64,000 nt of DNA from [Phialemoniopsis] sp. UDSM-2020. Lineage: Eukaryota; Ascomycota; Sordariomycetes; Thyridiales; Thyridiaceae. Positions 1 to 12,157 of the stretch are shown here, piece after piece. The stretch spans positions 1,922,001 to 1,986,000 of the forward strand of contig JAEILZ010000008.1 of NCBI GenBank assembly GCA_018873225.1, given 5' to 3'. The notes below the pieces were generated by a model. It made no database searches and was not told where the DNA came from. It saw only the letters and a list, made by a program, of their open reading frames with translations. Position numbers and translations under genes: made by a program. Each line of letters opens with the position of its first letter. Position 1 is the first letter of the stretch.

Positions 1-2
1 AC

Positions 3-476
3 GTCACCCACGCCGGCTCCAAGCCCAGCGCATCGTCCGGCGCCGCGGCGGCCGCTCCCGGAGCCGACGCCACCGTCAGCGCGAGCGCCGTCCAGCTGGC
101 CATCGCGTCCAGGCTGTCGTACCAGTTCCGCGGGGGCGGCGGAGGCGGCGGCGCCTCCAAGGACTGGCTCATGGACGTGGCGCGGGAGCGCAACAAGGTC
201 GCCCTGCCCAGGGTGGCGGCAACGGAGTGGGGCGTGCGTCTGCCCGGCGAACGGTTTGTGCTTAACGGGCTCAGCTGGGGTCTGAAGGACGAGTGGGCTG
301 CAGGCGAGGAGTGGAGTGCCGATGAGGAGGACGATGACCAGGCCATGGCTGATGCCATGGAGGGAGTCGAAGGAAATGTGGACGAGGAAGACGTCGGAGG
401 CGATGGCGTTGAGGGCGGCACCCAGGCTGACGTCTTTGGTGACGCCATGGAGGAGGATGCCGATATGATGGAGTAA
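3..476 (+). CDS. C-terminal part of an acidic-tailed protein (5' truncated)
   Basis: The frame is open from the left edge (codons in phase from base 3) and ends at TAA 474-476, so this is the last exon or part of an exon of a gene that starts outside the window. The visible 157 residues hold an Ala/Gly-rich linker (a run of seven Gly at about 124-160), a conserved-looking block around the sequence [20 protein letters not shown] and [19 protein letters not shown], then a strongly acidic Asp/Glu tail of about 60 residues. An acidic C-terminus of this kind is common in nuclear and chromatin proteins, but I do not recognise the family and assign no function. It converges on the lipin gene, whose stop is 516 bp away on the other strand. 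Confidence 0.7.
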   Translation, partial: VTHAGSKPSASSGAAAAAPGADATVSASAVQLAIASRLSYQFRGGGGGGGASKDWLMDVARERNKVALPRVAATEWGVRLPGERFVLNGLSWGLKDEWAAGEEWSADEEDDDQAMADAMEGVEGNVDEEDVGGDGVEGGTQADVFGDAMEEDADMME

Positions 477-991
477 GCCTAGCCTGGCTCAGGGAGCATC
501 AGGACTAGCTATATTTGACCTTCCTTCACATGTAGCTCCACACATTGGGATGTTGAATGAAGGCAACAACCTTTTAGTGGTCTACGACTTATCGAAGGCT
601 GAGCAGTGGCGGGACGGTATGGTCTCGCAATTCGGCATATCAAAGTTTTGCAACGGTGGGCACCACCGTACCATAGGATTTTTTTCACTCTTTAGAGGCG
701 TTTAGCGCAAGGCGAAAATGGGTTGTTGTACAATACTTGTGTATCAATTAAGAGAAAACTATGGGCTTCAAAGACGCCTCGCTATGCCAAGCCACCAAAC
801 TGATACAACACGATGCCAAAAACGCCAGCAGATCTATCTGTCTAAGCATGCTTATGCTTGCCGATGTATGCCAAAGTCTCCCTTGCCCCCATCGTGATAG
901 TGAGTATGAAAATCGCCTTCTCCTTTCCCTTGTGCATTGACCAGCGTTGTAATCAAAACAATGACCTTGTCCGGCCCGAGAACATCCCTTT
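477..991. other. Convergent intergenic region
   Basis: This holds the 3' untranslated regions of the truncated gene (+) and the lipin gene (-). There are T-rich stretches around 675-700 but no clear open frame, repeat or RNA gene. Confidence 0.6.
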
Positions 992-3363
992 CTAGGACTT
1001 GACCTTCTTGCCCACCGACAAGTTGTTCAGTCCAGTGATCATCTCGGCATTGACATCTGGAACTGCGACCTCGGGTGACTCATCCTTGGTCTCAACAGCG
1101 TCAGGCTCGTTCACCTCTGCGCTCCCCTCTTCATATGCAAGCTCGTCATCATACACATCCTCTTCGTTATCGGCGTACTCGTCTTCGTCCTCCATCATGG
1201 AGCCGACCATATGTTCGTCGCCTTCATAATACTCGTCCATTGAGCCGCGCGAGATGTAGCTCTCGCCGAGCTCCTCATCAAGCTCCTCGTCCTCGTCTTC
1301 GGCATACTGGCTCTCGTGATCATCGGCCACATCGACATCCTCGGAGTCGCTCGCGGAGAACTCGTCTAGCTCCAGGGGCGTGTCTCGCCAGTACTTGAAG
1401 TCGGTGTAGTCTTCACCTCCGCCCTTCACTAGCGTACTGACAGGGGGGAAGTAGTGGTCAACCACCTCGCCCATGTTGACGTAGCTCAGCTTGAGCTTGT
1501 TAAGACTAAGCAGATCGAGCGACACCTCAGCATTAGAATTGATGGTGAAAATACGGTTGCGGGGCACGTCCACAGTTCGATATGAGATCTGGTCCGTAAG
1601 ACGATTACCGAAGCCAGCATAGAAAGGGTGGTGCTCGGGCCCGTAAAGGTTTCTGATGTCCCGAAGTGTAGCCATCTTGAAGACGTGGGGCTTGCGCAAA
1701 TAGATTTCGCGACGCAGCGCCGCCATTGTTCGGTCAGGGGACAAAATCGTTGGGCCACGCGGTAAGCGGTAGTTATCCTGCTGAATACCCGCAAGGTAGG
1801 CCCGGGTCGTGTCAGCCTGACCGACGGAGCGGCTTGTCAGATACATGATATTGTATCCATTGGCCACGATATCGCTGTAGAGCTTGGCTACTCCAGCATG
1901 CGTCCAATCACGCCCAATCATGTTCAGCACATGGCCTAGAGCGTCCGACTTGGTAATGGTTCCATCGATATCTGAGATGACCACCGGCACTTCGTGCTTC
2001 CACAGGTACATGTAGGCGGAGCAGGTCGCGCGGTTGACGGTGAAGCTCAGCGAGTTCTCGCCAGGCTTGAGATCAAGCGCCTTCAGCTGGTCGCTTGTCA
2101 AACGGAGCGTCTTCGCGTAGTTGCGGTTGGGGTCGCCCGCCGTCGCAACGCGGCTTGAGACCGAACCAGTAGTGGTCATGGAGCCGGGGGAGGTTGGTGG
2201 CGTTTGGATACTCATCTGACCAACAGACTCAGACCTTCTGTGCGAGGGTAACGAGGTTGATGCAGTGCTGTCATCACTATGATAACCTGGGTCGGACGCT
2301 GCGTCAATCGCCAACGTCGGGCTCGGGCGTAGAGACGTCTCCATCATCTTCTTCATGGCGGCCTCTTTTGCTTCTTCGCTGCTATAAATCCAAAGGTTGC
2401 CCTGCTCGTCCATGCCGAATAGTGCGCCAATGTCATAGTTGCCCTCGAGCTCCTCGCTGAGGACTCTACGGGCCAGGATCTCGGCGCGGATGGCGTCCTC
2501 TTCGTTGTTCTTGAACGACGTCATGTCAAGCATAAGGTCACCACTATCAGTCACCTGTGTCGGTATGTCTACCGCCGACAGGCGCCGTGACAGGATCTTT
2601 GCGCGCTCAATAGCTTCGAGAGGTCCTAACGGCGGAGGACTGCCGGTCCTGTCTAGCATCAGAGGATCTTCGCCCTCGAGGGATGCCTCATCAGGCCCGT
2701 CACTACTGGTATGAGTCCGTGCTCGCTGTCGCAGGATGTCGTCGCTGTATGGGCGTCGTGCCAAGGCGGACCAGTCGCCAGACTTGGGCCGGCCTTCTGT
2801 AAGGTCGGGAGATGTGGACATGGGGGCAAGAAGCGCTACGTCAGGTTAGCCCTATGAGCTTTTCACACAAGGTAGGACCAGAATCCCTCACCATTCTCTT
2901 TAGGTGCAGAAGTCGAGTATATGACTGCTGGCGGAGGCCGTACAAGGCTAGCTGAGCGCGGCTTGCCCTGGCTCTCGTCGAGTTCAAGAGGCTCTGGTTC
3001 GGGTAGACCGTTGGCGTTCGAGGATTGTGCTTGGAAGGAAGGGCTGGAGGCTGGGGAGGAGATCGGAGAGGTTTGCAGGCTTCGGGGAATGTTGTCGCTT
3101 GTCTCGAAGACGAAGAACGCCTCTCCGCCTTCTCCCAGCTTCATGGAGTATTCCTGTTTCTTGCCGTTGACCTTGAATTCGACCTTCTTCTCGTAAGGTC
3201 GGAGCAGCGAGAACTTGCCAAACCGGACATGGAAGGGCGAGCAGAGTAGAGAGCCATCTTCCTGCTCAACCACTATAACATCGATGGCTCCGCTGAGGGT
3301 AGCCGGGTTGATCGAGTTCCATGCCGTGGACACAGAGTCACTCAGGTTCCGCACGTACTGCAT
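992..3363 (-). CDS. PAH1: Lipin-family phosphatidate phosphatase (Pah1/Smp2/Ned1)
   Basis: Mg-dependent phosphatidate phosphatase converting phosphatidic acid to diacylglycerol at the nuclear/ER membrane, which balances storage lipid against membrane phospholipid. Two exons: 3363-2892 and 2835-992, joined across a 56-nt intron with donor GTGAGG, branch GCTAAC and acceptor TAG; the model gives 771 aa. The first exon opens with the N-LIP domain (MQYVRNLSDSVSTAWNSINP, about residues 1-105). The second carries the LNS2/HAD catalytic domain with DIDGT at about 446-450, the DxDxT nucleophile motif of HAD phosphatases, followed by the conserved SDALGH and YLTSR segments. The C-terminus is long and acidic, as in fungal Pah1, where it is involved in regulatory interactions. 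The Ser-rich middle (about 165-385) is a likely target of phosphorylation; this is inferred from yeast Pah1. Length fits filamentous fungal orthologues. It shares a 2.3-kb divergent promoter region with the FN3 gene. Confidence 0.95.
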
Positions 3364-5647
3364 CTTGGGCGTTCAAGTGCAAACAACCTCGAGACCGTCG
3401 TGATTGCCAGGAAGAGCCAGATCCGGAACCCGGAGACGACAACAGACTTATCAGTGCTCTGAAACGATGCTCTTGGGTTTGTGGTGTTTGCGTAAGGAAT
3501 GTTGGGGAAAGCGGCAGGTGGACCGAGGCCCCCAGGCAGTGAGGAATGGGATATCTACAAGTAGTCGTCTTGGAATGGTTGAAGATAGAAACAGTACACA
3601 AGGCCGGAATGTGCACGAGACCTCTTTGAAATGTGAAATCAGAAGCAAATTGAGACCTTTGGGTTGCTGAGGCTTGCAAGGTGATCAGTCGCAAAGAAAT
3701 CAGTCAACCAGCAGACCTGGAGGAGAAAGGAAGGGAATACCGAGCAGGTATGACGATGGGATGCGATGGGGATGACAAGAGCGGACCCGGAAGCACACTG
3801 GCGCGCTGCAGGGTGGGATGCGCCTAGAAATCCCATTTTGCTGGGGGTCGGTTGAGCACCAGCTTCTCGAGCTCAACATTCAGGGACCCCGGTCGCTGCA
3901 TGTGGTCTCCTGTACCGGCTTACCCTTTTCTGCTTGTGGCGCGGGTGCTATTCTCTACCAAATTTACTCCCGTCTTCTCAGCATTTGATCCCATGTGACA
4001 CCACGGAGTTGCAGGGATCTCTATTTCATTGATGTCATCTCAGTATCGCATGCCGCATCTATCCTTTTCCTGACCTCTTGCATTGGAAGCGCTCACACAT
4101 GGAAAATTGGACATCTCGTACACTCCGAGATCTAGGGCAAAGTTTTGAGAACAACTGGGCAAAGGAAAAGTTCATTCAATGGGAAGATTGCTTGTTCTCA
4201 AGACAGACAAGCCTTCAACGGTCGCCAGAGAAGCCTGGTCATTGGGTCTAACAAGATGCTGGCCAGCCGATCAGCGTTCTAGACGGCCCTTGCGCATGGC
4301 TAGTTTGACTCGTGTGGAACAAGTCTGCCTCACAAAGGGCCTGATATGGCAGAGCATGCAATTGAGACGACGTGTACTGCTCCGCAAGTCCTAACCGTCC
4401 ACCAGAGTCGCTCCATATTGACCTGTCGTAGTGATTCTTTTACTAACAGAAAGTACTTATCTGTCGCAGAGTGCATGGTGCATTTCGGAATTCCGATTCG
4501 ATCCACTAAAGTCACACTCATGCTGCGCGCGCGCAAGCCGAGGCATCTTGAATATATATATATATCTTGCAGCCTACTTCGTACCTAGGCAACTTCTAAA
4601 TTCGACTGCCATGGGTTTGAAAAAGTAGAAAAAAAATTCTCCGATGCCTAATTAATGTCCTGCTGTCACTGTCTTTCGACTAAGTACACATCTGTCGGTA
4701 CCGCCGCCATCTGTTCTAGTGCTACTTGTAGGATATCTCATATGCAATAACAGCAACGGCTCCTACGCACCCAGTAACAATTCTGAAGCGTTCATTTGAT
4801 TTCATGAGAAGATGAGGCGAACGTGCATCGTCCAAGTCTCGAGGTGTTCCATCCAAACCTCCATCCTCACAGCGATGTCGGTGGCCATTCAGTCCTCTTA
4901 CCCCTCAAGTCCCTAGTGGTACGATATGTACTTTACAAAGTAAGCAGTGATCTGCCATGCTTTCAGACTTGCCTACTTCGGACCTGAGGAGAGGCAAGGG
5001 AGGACACATGAGCAGCCTCGAACGACTTTGCGGGCCTCAACAGATCTTGACGATTTGACGATGTGCTCACTCACCATTAATACCCGACCATCTAGATGGT
5101 ATTCCCAGCACCTACCCCTCCCTCCATCTCTTGACTGCCGAGATCGCGGCGGCATTCCGACTGCTGCGAAAGTGGCTGGTCAATGAGAGTGGGCCACTGA
5201 ATCTGCATGAGGGGGTCGGCGGCTCTAGCGCCTTTGGCCGGCCACTAAAACCTAATGCAAACAACGATACAGCGCTCTGAAACTGCATTGCCTGACACAA
5301 TAGGCATGGCGCTGACTGATTCTGTGCCGCCCTCTCTCGCGTGCATCCATGCATCTTTTTCCTCACCTACCACCACCCATTGAAATTGAAAGTACGGTAT
5401 TCGATCCGCCCGCCACGCCGGTAGAAAGTGCCTGACCTGCCTGGACCCAATTCGACCTTGTGCGCCTGTCGTACCGATATTCTCTTTCCTTCAACCACGG
5501 CGTGCGGATGAGTGGAGGAAGTCGTTGTTCTATGTGCATCCTCTCGCATCGTTCTGCGCCCGATCGGCCATCGTCGCCTTCAGCCTCCCTTTGATCCAAT
5601 CCTGACCGACCCCGGCTTTTGGCTGGTAGCATCCCACCACACCCGAT
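3364..5647. other. Long divergent intergenic region
   Basis: This 2.3-kb region is shared by lipin (-) and the FN3 gene (+). It holds only short unconserved-looking frames. An (AT)7 microsatellite lies at 4552-4565, and a GC-alternating run (gcgcgcgcgc) precedes it at about 4525-4534. I see no RNA gene or mobile element. The length suggests long leaders or distal control elements. Confidence 0.5.
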
Positions 5648-8600
5648 ATGTTATGGGCCTCATGGACTACGCTTGTTCCAACGCTGCTTGTCTCTTGCGC
5701 TGTACTGTCCTGGTGGTTCAGTGAGCCCAAGACTATCCATCTCAACCTCATCGTCGCAATCGGCTGCATCCTCTTTTGCTGGGCCGTTGCTCCCGAGCTG
5801 ACTCGCGACTTTCCTGCCTCGCTCTACGCCTACTTCCGGACTGCGATCCACGAATATCAATTTGATCGCGTGCTTCTGAGAAATGCCACTATGATTGTTA
5901 CCAGCGCGGCCTTGTTATGGTAAGTACTTGCTCCATTCTGCCCGGAGTTCCGTACCCGCCGCCCGCCAGGGATGCGTGCTGATGCAGCAATCGCGACAGG
6001 CTGCTCCGCAGAGCCGTCCAAACGTTATGGAAGCCTGTCCCCGAACTTATCAGCATTCTCGGCGTCGAGGTGCCCAATCCTCCAGATGTTTCCTTGACGG
6101 CTATCGGGGTTGACAAGGCCACTGTGGCATGGACACGGCCGCAGCCCAATCGGCCTGTGCAGAAGTTCTTGATTCAAGTCAATGGCGTCAATGGTGAGTG
6201 CTACGCGTTTCTCCTAACATGCGACCTCCGTACGTGACCAGCGCTCCTGACTTTCGTATAGTGGGCGAATCGGCTACAAACCAGGACACCTTTATCACGG
6301 TGTCAGGCCTCAAACCTGACCATTTCTACAATGTGCGCGTTATTGCTGTCGGGTCGAATAACTTTCAAGCGGGGAGCCGAGTCATCCGGCTCAGGACCTT
6401 TGGGACTGATGGGCGGCCACAGCTGGGTAATTCTAGACTGCCATCCAGCTTTTCCACCGAAGATCTGCAATCTCGGCCTGGGGAGGCGTCTGACGAGCCG
6501 AGTGGTTCGAAGGGCCTCGTTACCACGATTGCGACACCGATTCCGGCTGAAACAGTCGCCGCTCTTGCCAGAGAAGGTAGCTCCTCCTCAACGGCCGGCT
6601 CAAGGCGGAATACGATCAACAGAAAACATTCGCCATCGACGACCAGTCTCGATCGTCAGTCGATCAAAGAGGAGGGCGATGACCCATCAGAAGCCCAGAT
6701 GGCCGAACTCAATCAAAAGTATCTCGCCCTCCGAAGGGAGACAGAAGAGACCGCTGCTCTCATCGCCAGAGAAGAGGAGGAGAACAAACGGCTGCTTGAC
6801 CAGCTGGAGACCGAGAAAAAGGGGAAGAGGAGAGAGCAGAAGAAGAAGGAGGAGCAGACCGAGAAGTTGAAGAGGGAGCAGGGCACCACCGACAGATCGA
6901 TGCGCAATGCACTGCAGCGAAAAGCACAGAAGGAGAAGTTGCTCAAGGAAAGACAGGCCGAGCTCGCTAAATTTCACGACAATGTTGCAAAGTGGGAGAA
7001 GGGCATCGTGGACATGCGAAAGGAGCAAGAGAGCTATGTCGAGCAGAAGGACACTCTAGAGGAGGAGCGGAATGAGAAGGTGGAGAGTCTTCAGGAGGCC
7101 AATCAGGATCTTCTCCGGGAGTGCACTCAACTCGAGCTGGAGCTCAAGGAGAAGAGACAGCAGGTCAAAGAACTGGAGGATGCCAGGAAAGAACTTCCTG
7201 GCGGCGAAGAGGACTCGGGCCTTCGCGAGAAAACCCTCGAGCTCCGTCGCGAGTGGCAACGCAAGGAGATGCATTATCGAGAGATGATTATCCACGAGAA
7301 CAGGAGGGAGCTCCATCTCGATCGACACATCAACGCCCTGTCCGCTCAGCTGCAGCAGATACCACAGTCTACATTCGGCATGTACAACCAAGCGAACTCA
7401 TCCGGCATCGACTTCGACAGCGCCTCGCACAATCAGATGAAGCGCCGAAGCCACAACAGCAATTCCCTGTCCAATCCCAACGTATCGTCTCCGCCCCAAT
7501 TGTTCTCTATGGCTGAGTTGCCTACCTTCAACACCACGAGGACAGCCGCCCCTGGCTTCGCCCCGGGGCCTTTCATGGGTCTGTCGGCTGACCCCCAGAC
7601 CGAAGCAGAGGAGGCAGGCCTCCGTGCATTGCTAGGCGATGCACCTTTGAGCCCTTCCGCTACTTCGCTCTTACCGTCGAACATATTTGCCGACGATGAG
7701 CCCCCAAGCCCTATAGTCGGCAAACTCCAAGTCAGCCCCTTCATCCCATCCGTCTCCCCAGACAACGAACCACAGTCTCCTGCCTCTTCAGGCCCCGCCA
7801 TGAGTATCTTGTCGAGCCCTCGTGGGTCCGCCCATAACCTCCCATTTTCGCAACGCCCCGGTGATGCCAGTGAGCGAGGCTCATTGCGAGGTTCTTTACG
7901 AGGGCCGATGTCATCACCTATTGCGCCTGCTGGTGAAACATCCCCGGCAAAGTTCGGTTTCTTGTCCTCTCTACAGCGGACGAGACCTGGTAAAGGCACT
8001 GACGATGGTCCTGCTCTGGGATCTCTCAAGTCGGGCCAAAGCCAGTCCTTTCCTAGACAGGGTGATGAAGGGGAAAGCGCTAAGCGTCGCATCAGCTTAT
8101 CGTCCTGGAATATGTTCAATCGCAACTCTGCTGGGCCTGAGCTTGTGGAAGGCCAGGTTTCCCAACCGTCTCGAGGCTTCTCAGCCAGGAACCTCTTGCC
8201 ATTCGGGTCTCGAGGCCCTAGCGGCATCTTCTCTGAGCGAGACCCGAGCAGCCCAAGGCCTGCATCAATAGCGTCGACAGAATTACCTCGACCCTCCACG
8301 GATAGCAACTCAATCTGGGGACCCCCGGGAGAAAACATGGGGCTAGCAAAACCGTCTCGCCTCTGGTCCCCTGATAATGCATGGTCCAGAAATCCGTCCC
8401 GACGGCCGTCCATCCATGGGTCTCCCTCGGCCCTGAAGACGAATCTAGCCTCTGCCGAGGACGAGATCTTGGATGACGACGAGCTCCTTGACCCACAGGC
8501 TTCCCCTAGTCAAGTGGGCGTCATTGGCAGCCGTCCTCCTGCGGGTTTGAAGGCTTTACCAAAGAGCTTGAATCCTACTGCGCCAATGTTCATGACAAAT

Positions 8601-9269
8601 CTCTTCCGGCCGAAGACAGACAAAGACAAGGAAGGGGGTAAAGACAAAGAAAAGTCCAGAGGTAGAGATAAATCCAAAGACAAGCTGAAAGATAAGGGGA
8701 GGGGCAGCGATGCAGCCCTTACACCTACACTTTCGGTGGACGAGTCCCCTTCCGACTCGCGCAAGTCCCGAGATGGTTATTCTGTGCACACCCAGACGTC
8801 GGTCTCGGTATCAGAATCCCGCGAGTCTCTTTCTCTGGACCAGCCGCTGTCCAACACGCCCTCAGAACCAAACAGCGGTGCCGCCTACGGAGTCAAGGAC
8901 CCAGAAAATGCCTTCAGGAAGCTTTTCAGGAAGGACAGCACGAGCAAGCTCAGCTTCTCTCAGCGCCTTCGTAAGGGCAAGGGCCCTGGAAGTGTGACCA
9001 ACTCGGAGAAGAACATGGCGGCCGACCGATCCAGCATCGGAGACATGGACGAGGGCGATGAAATCGTCCTTGGTCGGAGCTACGACAGCGTTACCAGCAG
9101 CCCGTCTCTGGGGCCGTCCAAGTCGAAAGAAAAGGTCGAGAGCAAGCTCAAGTCGTCGGGATCGTGGTTTGGCATCAAGAAGAAGCCGAAGGAGAAGGAA
9201 AGCCTGGAGATGGAGCGCGAGAGGAGCGTCGATACTGAGGCAGAGGAGGACAAAAAGTCTCAGGCTTAG
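5648..9269 (+). CDS. Membrane-anchored fibronectin type III / coiled-coil protein
   Basis: Three exons: 5648-5919, 5988-6193 and 6262-9269, giving about 1161 aa. The N-terminus has two hydrophobic segments (about residues 8-24 and 31-47), suggesting a membrane anchor. An FN3-like domain follows at about 119-207 (WTRPQPNRPVQKFLIQVNG and FYNVRVIAVGSNN, the classic FN3 E-F strand pattern). A charged, Glu/Lys/Arg-rich coiled coil covers about 303-520. The rest is a long Ser/Pro-rich disordered tail with a Lys/Asp repeat tract (KDKEGGKDKEKSRGRDKSKD) near 8620-8700. Proteins with this arrangement are conserved in filamentous ascomycetes and usually annotated only as FN3-domain proteins; I know of no established function. 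The first intron has two in-frame acceptors 12 nt apart (5987 and 5999). The second intron joins at phase 1 and rebuilds the FN3 strand, which supports the model. Confidence 0.85.
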
Positions 9270-9739
9270 GCAAGCGTCGATAGACTTTTCGTATGCAGTA
9301 CATCGATTCGCAGGACTGTCAATGCAAAAGCAATGAATCACAAATCAAGAATCCTTCAAATACTGTCCACATGATTACTGCATTTGGCCGGTTTGGTTTG
9401 GTTTGGCTGCAAGTCTCAACGATCGGACTGGCTGGTGGTGGCTCGTGCGTTTTGGGCTGGCTCAACTGGCAGGCGGTGAGATGAAGTGGCTCTGCCCGCC
9501 AAATTTGATTTGTCCTCGAGCTTTGGGAGCTTAGCAGTTTAGCGTGCTCAGGCGAGCAATTGTCATCCGATGCCAGACTTTCAGAGTCCGTCCATCGCTG
9601 GTCCAAAGCAACAAACGAAGCAGTTGATGCCACTACACCCTGGGTCTAGGGACCCGGTCTGGTAAATTTCAAAATCTCTGCACTCTGCGCCAGCAGTCAG
9701 CATAGCCAGATCCCGCAGCGAAGCTGTCGAACGGCCGCA
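9270..9739. other. Intergenic region
   Basis: This tandem spacer lies between the FN3 gene and the Cmc1-like gene. A short (GTTTG)3 repeat sits at 9391-9405. Nothing else is recognisable. Confidence 0.55.
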
Positions 9740-10424
9740 ATGGCCATCGAGACTCCCACCAGTGCGATCCGCGCACGCGGCACTGAGGACCTGCCCATGC
9801 CGTCGCGGAACCCGATACCCCTCTCGGCATCACAGGAGGCGCAAGTTAGAGATGTATATTACGCAAGAGTACGGCGACATTGTGCTCCCGAAGTCAAAGG
9901 TGCGCGCAATCGCTATTCCCTACTATGATCTGCTGACGGGGCTGGGATGGAATATCACACCGAGGCGATGAAAGTTCCCACCCTTTCCTTTCCTACCCGG
10001 TGGAGAGAATCTCTTGAGGGATCACGAAGGATCGAGTGTTTACTGACATAATTCCTTGCCAAAAACAGCCTTTGCCGACTGCGCCAATGGCCGCACCTTC
10101 TCCGTCCCCTTTGCCTGCCGCGAAACGCACCGGGCGATGAACGCATGCATGAAGCTGTACGCCACGCCGGCCGAGGAGGACGCCGCCAGGGAAGAGTGGT
10201 TCGCGGCGCGGATGGAGCGCGCGCGGGAGCGGGAACGGAAAGCGAAGCGGGCGCTGGAGCAGGAGAACTTCCTGCGCGAGTGGTGGGGCCTGCCGGAGAA
10301 GGACAAGGAGGAGAGGAGAAAGGCCGAGGAGAAGCTCAGGCTCAAGGAGAGGATCGGCGGGTTCGCGGCCAAGGACCGAAAGAGGTTCGAGGAGACGCCG
10401 GCGGCGGACGAGGGCAAGAGGTGA
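9740..10424 (+). CDS. CMC1: Cmc1-like twin CX9C mitochondrial protein
   Basis: Small intermembrane-space protein of the COX assembly mitochondrial protein (Cmc1) family, which helps stabilise newly made Cox1 and handle copper during cytochrome c oxidase assembly. Exons 9740-9899 and 10069-10424 join across a 169-nt intron (AAAG/GTGCGC to AACAG), giving 171 aa. Splicing creates the diagnostic twin CX9C motif: Cys-APEVKAFAD-Cys is formed exactly across the junction, followed by Cys-RETHRAMNA-Cys. Such cysteine pairs form the disulfide-locked helical hairpin imported by Mia40. The protein has a roughly 50-residue N-terminal extension and a highly charged helical C-terminal extension (Arg/Glu/Lys-rich, about 100-171), longer than the compact yeast protein but seen in other fungal members. 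The exact start is the first ATG upstream in frame. Confidence 0.88.
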
Positions 10425-12157
10425 GGAAGGCCCTGGACAAGTGTGGACACGTGGGGTGGGAGAGAGTGTGACGAGACTGTGATACTCGGCTCTCTGTGTG
10501 TGTCTTTTATTTGCATCTAAGGCGTTTACGGATGTGTATGTATATGTGTATGCGATTTAGACTCGGGGATTTTTTCTTTGGTGGTTCGAAAACTCCCCTT
10601 TGCACACTCGAGCTACCTTTCTTACTCGAAGGCGGAATTATGGTGTGTTACTCCATCCGCAGCGCAGAATTGTACATTAGCATCGCTCATTGCATTACGA
10701 AAATCTTTGTCCATAAGAGCTGCAGCAAATCGAGAGAGAAGGTGGTTCAACGATCTGTCTTTGGCCCATCGCGGGTCTCAATCTTGAAGTTGTCGGAGTC
10801 GGCGGTTAGCTGTTGTAAATAAGCACTTTGTCGCGCGCAATCGGTCTCAAAACACCGCGCGGTAATGCGCCTCAGCGTTTCGCCGACACTGATGCGGACA
10901 ACTCGACTTCATGTTGTGTGTACATAGTGACCAGAATGTCAGCGACCTGGACGGCAAGATTGTCACTTGCAGCAATCGACTGCAGTAGTCAGAAGATCTA
11001 CCTGTGCTGTCGAGCAGCCTGCACAACAGCAGCAGTCACGACCGCCTTTTCCCATCTCTAAGAATCACTGACTCCGCACTTTGATATTTGTATGCATCTA
11101 CCGAACACCAAACGTCAATCATTGCCCTAAATGTTGGATGTCCCGCACAGATTGCGGTCCAATGGGCTCAACTTCGAGGTGACATCTCGAGCATCACTAG
11201 CCAGCGATACGGAATACACCAGGAGCTTGCTCTGCTTTGCTGCTGCTTCGTACAAAAGCGGGCGGGCAAGGGACCCTGAGCGCGCAGAGGAGCCGGGGTC
11301 AGGGTTGTCTCTGCTTCTCGCTTGTCTAGGTCCGGCGTCTAAGTGCAGCGTGATCGGCCTCCTCATTGGGCCACCCGGCGGTCGCCCGTGCGATCTATTT
11401 TGGGGGCCGGGCCAATTAAACAAACCTCCTCTCTCACATCCCAACAGTCCTTCCCGCCCGGCATGCCTTACTCACTCCAAGTCAGCGCTTAAAATACCCA
11501 TCCTTGCCGTGACAGGTGCTGCTGTGCGTGCTGCATGTGGCCAGAAGCGGGGAGGGTTGGGAGGACAGCCCTTTGCGCGACGGGGGAGCGAGCACTTCAC
11601 CGCGAGAATGGCTGTTGGACGTGTGCGATCGAGGAGCAAGACGAGGTAAGGTAGGTACCATCAGTCGGTAAGTGCCTACGTGGGCGGGCAAGATGGCTAC
11701 TCTCAGCGAATGAGGAGCGTTCTGAAGAAGCATCACGGCTCGAGGGTACGAGTAGGTTGTAGTAGTCTACCACCGCTCTTCTCATTTTCTGATTTCTGTT
11801 TCTTGACTTCCCTTTTCTGAATACTGTTTCCCGGGTTCATGCTCTCCTCCCCGAGCCTGAAATAACCCATTGCTCCCCTGCTGCTCCCGAACCGTCGGTT
11901 TCTCCCTCGTCCGTCTGCCGTGCTGCACTCTACACATCCTGCCTGGACATCACCAACCCGTGGGAGGTCACAGCCGTACAACCCTCACTCACTCTGGGCC
12001 AAGCGGCCATGTGTCGGTAGCAGCCGTGCCTAATATCAACCTCAATCTGTGTCCCGTCCTTTCCCCAGTTCCAAAAAAAGTCTTCTGTGACGATCACCAA
12101 CAACACACGGAGCGGAAGTATAATACGACTCGCTAGACGCGAGACACCGTCGAGATC
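10425..12157. other. Long intergenic region upstream of the Ser-rich tail-anchored protein gene
   Basis: This 1.7-kb spacer has no frame I can support. It is moderately pyrimidine-rich in the last 400 bp, consistent with a long 5' leader. The sequence near 12120-12134 resembles a phage T7 promoter by chance (see rejected items). Confidence 0.5.

Noticed and set aside
10575..10597. GGTTCGAAAACTCC looks like a tRNA B box
   Set aside because: No matching A box or cloverleaf arms at the right distance.
12120..12134. Sequence TAATACGACTCGCTA resembles the phage T7 promoter
   Set aside because: One mismatch within the first 15 bases and a divergent start region, in an ordinary fungal leader; most likely chance. 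Vector contamination is unlikely because the flanks are continuous genomic sequence.
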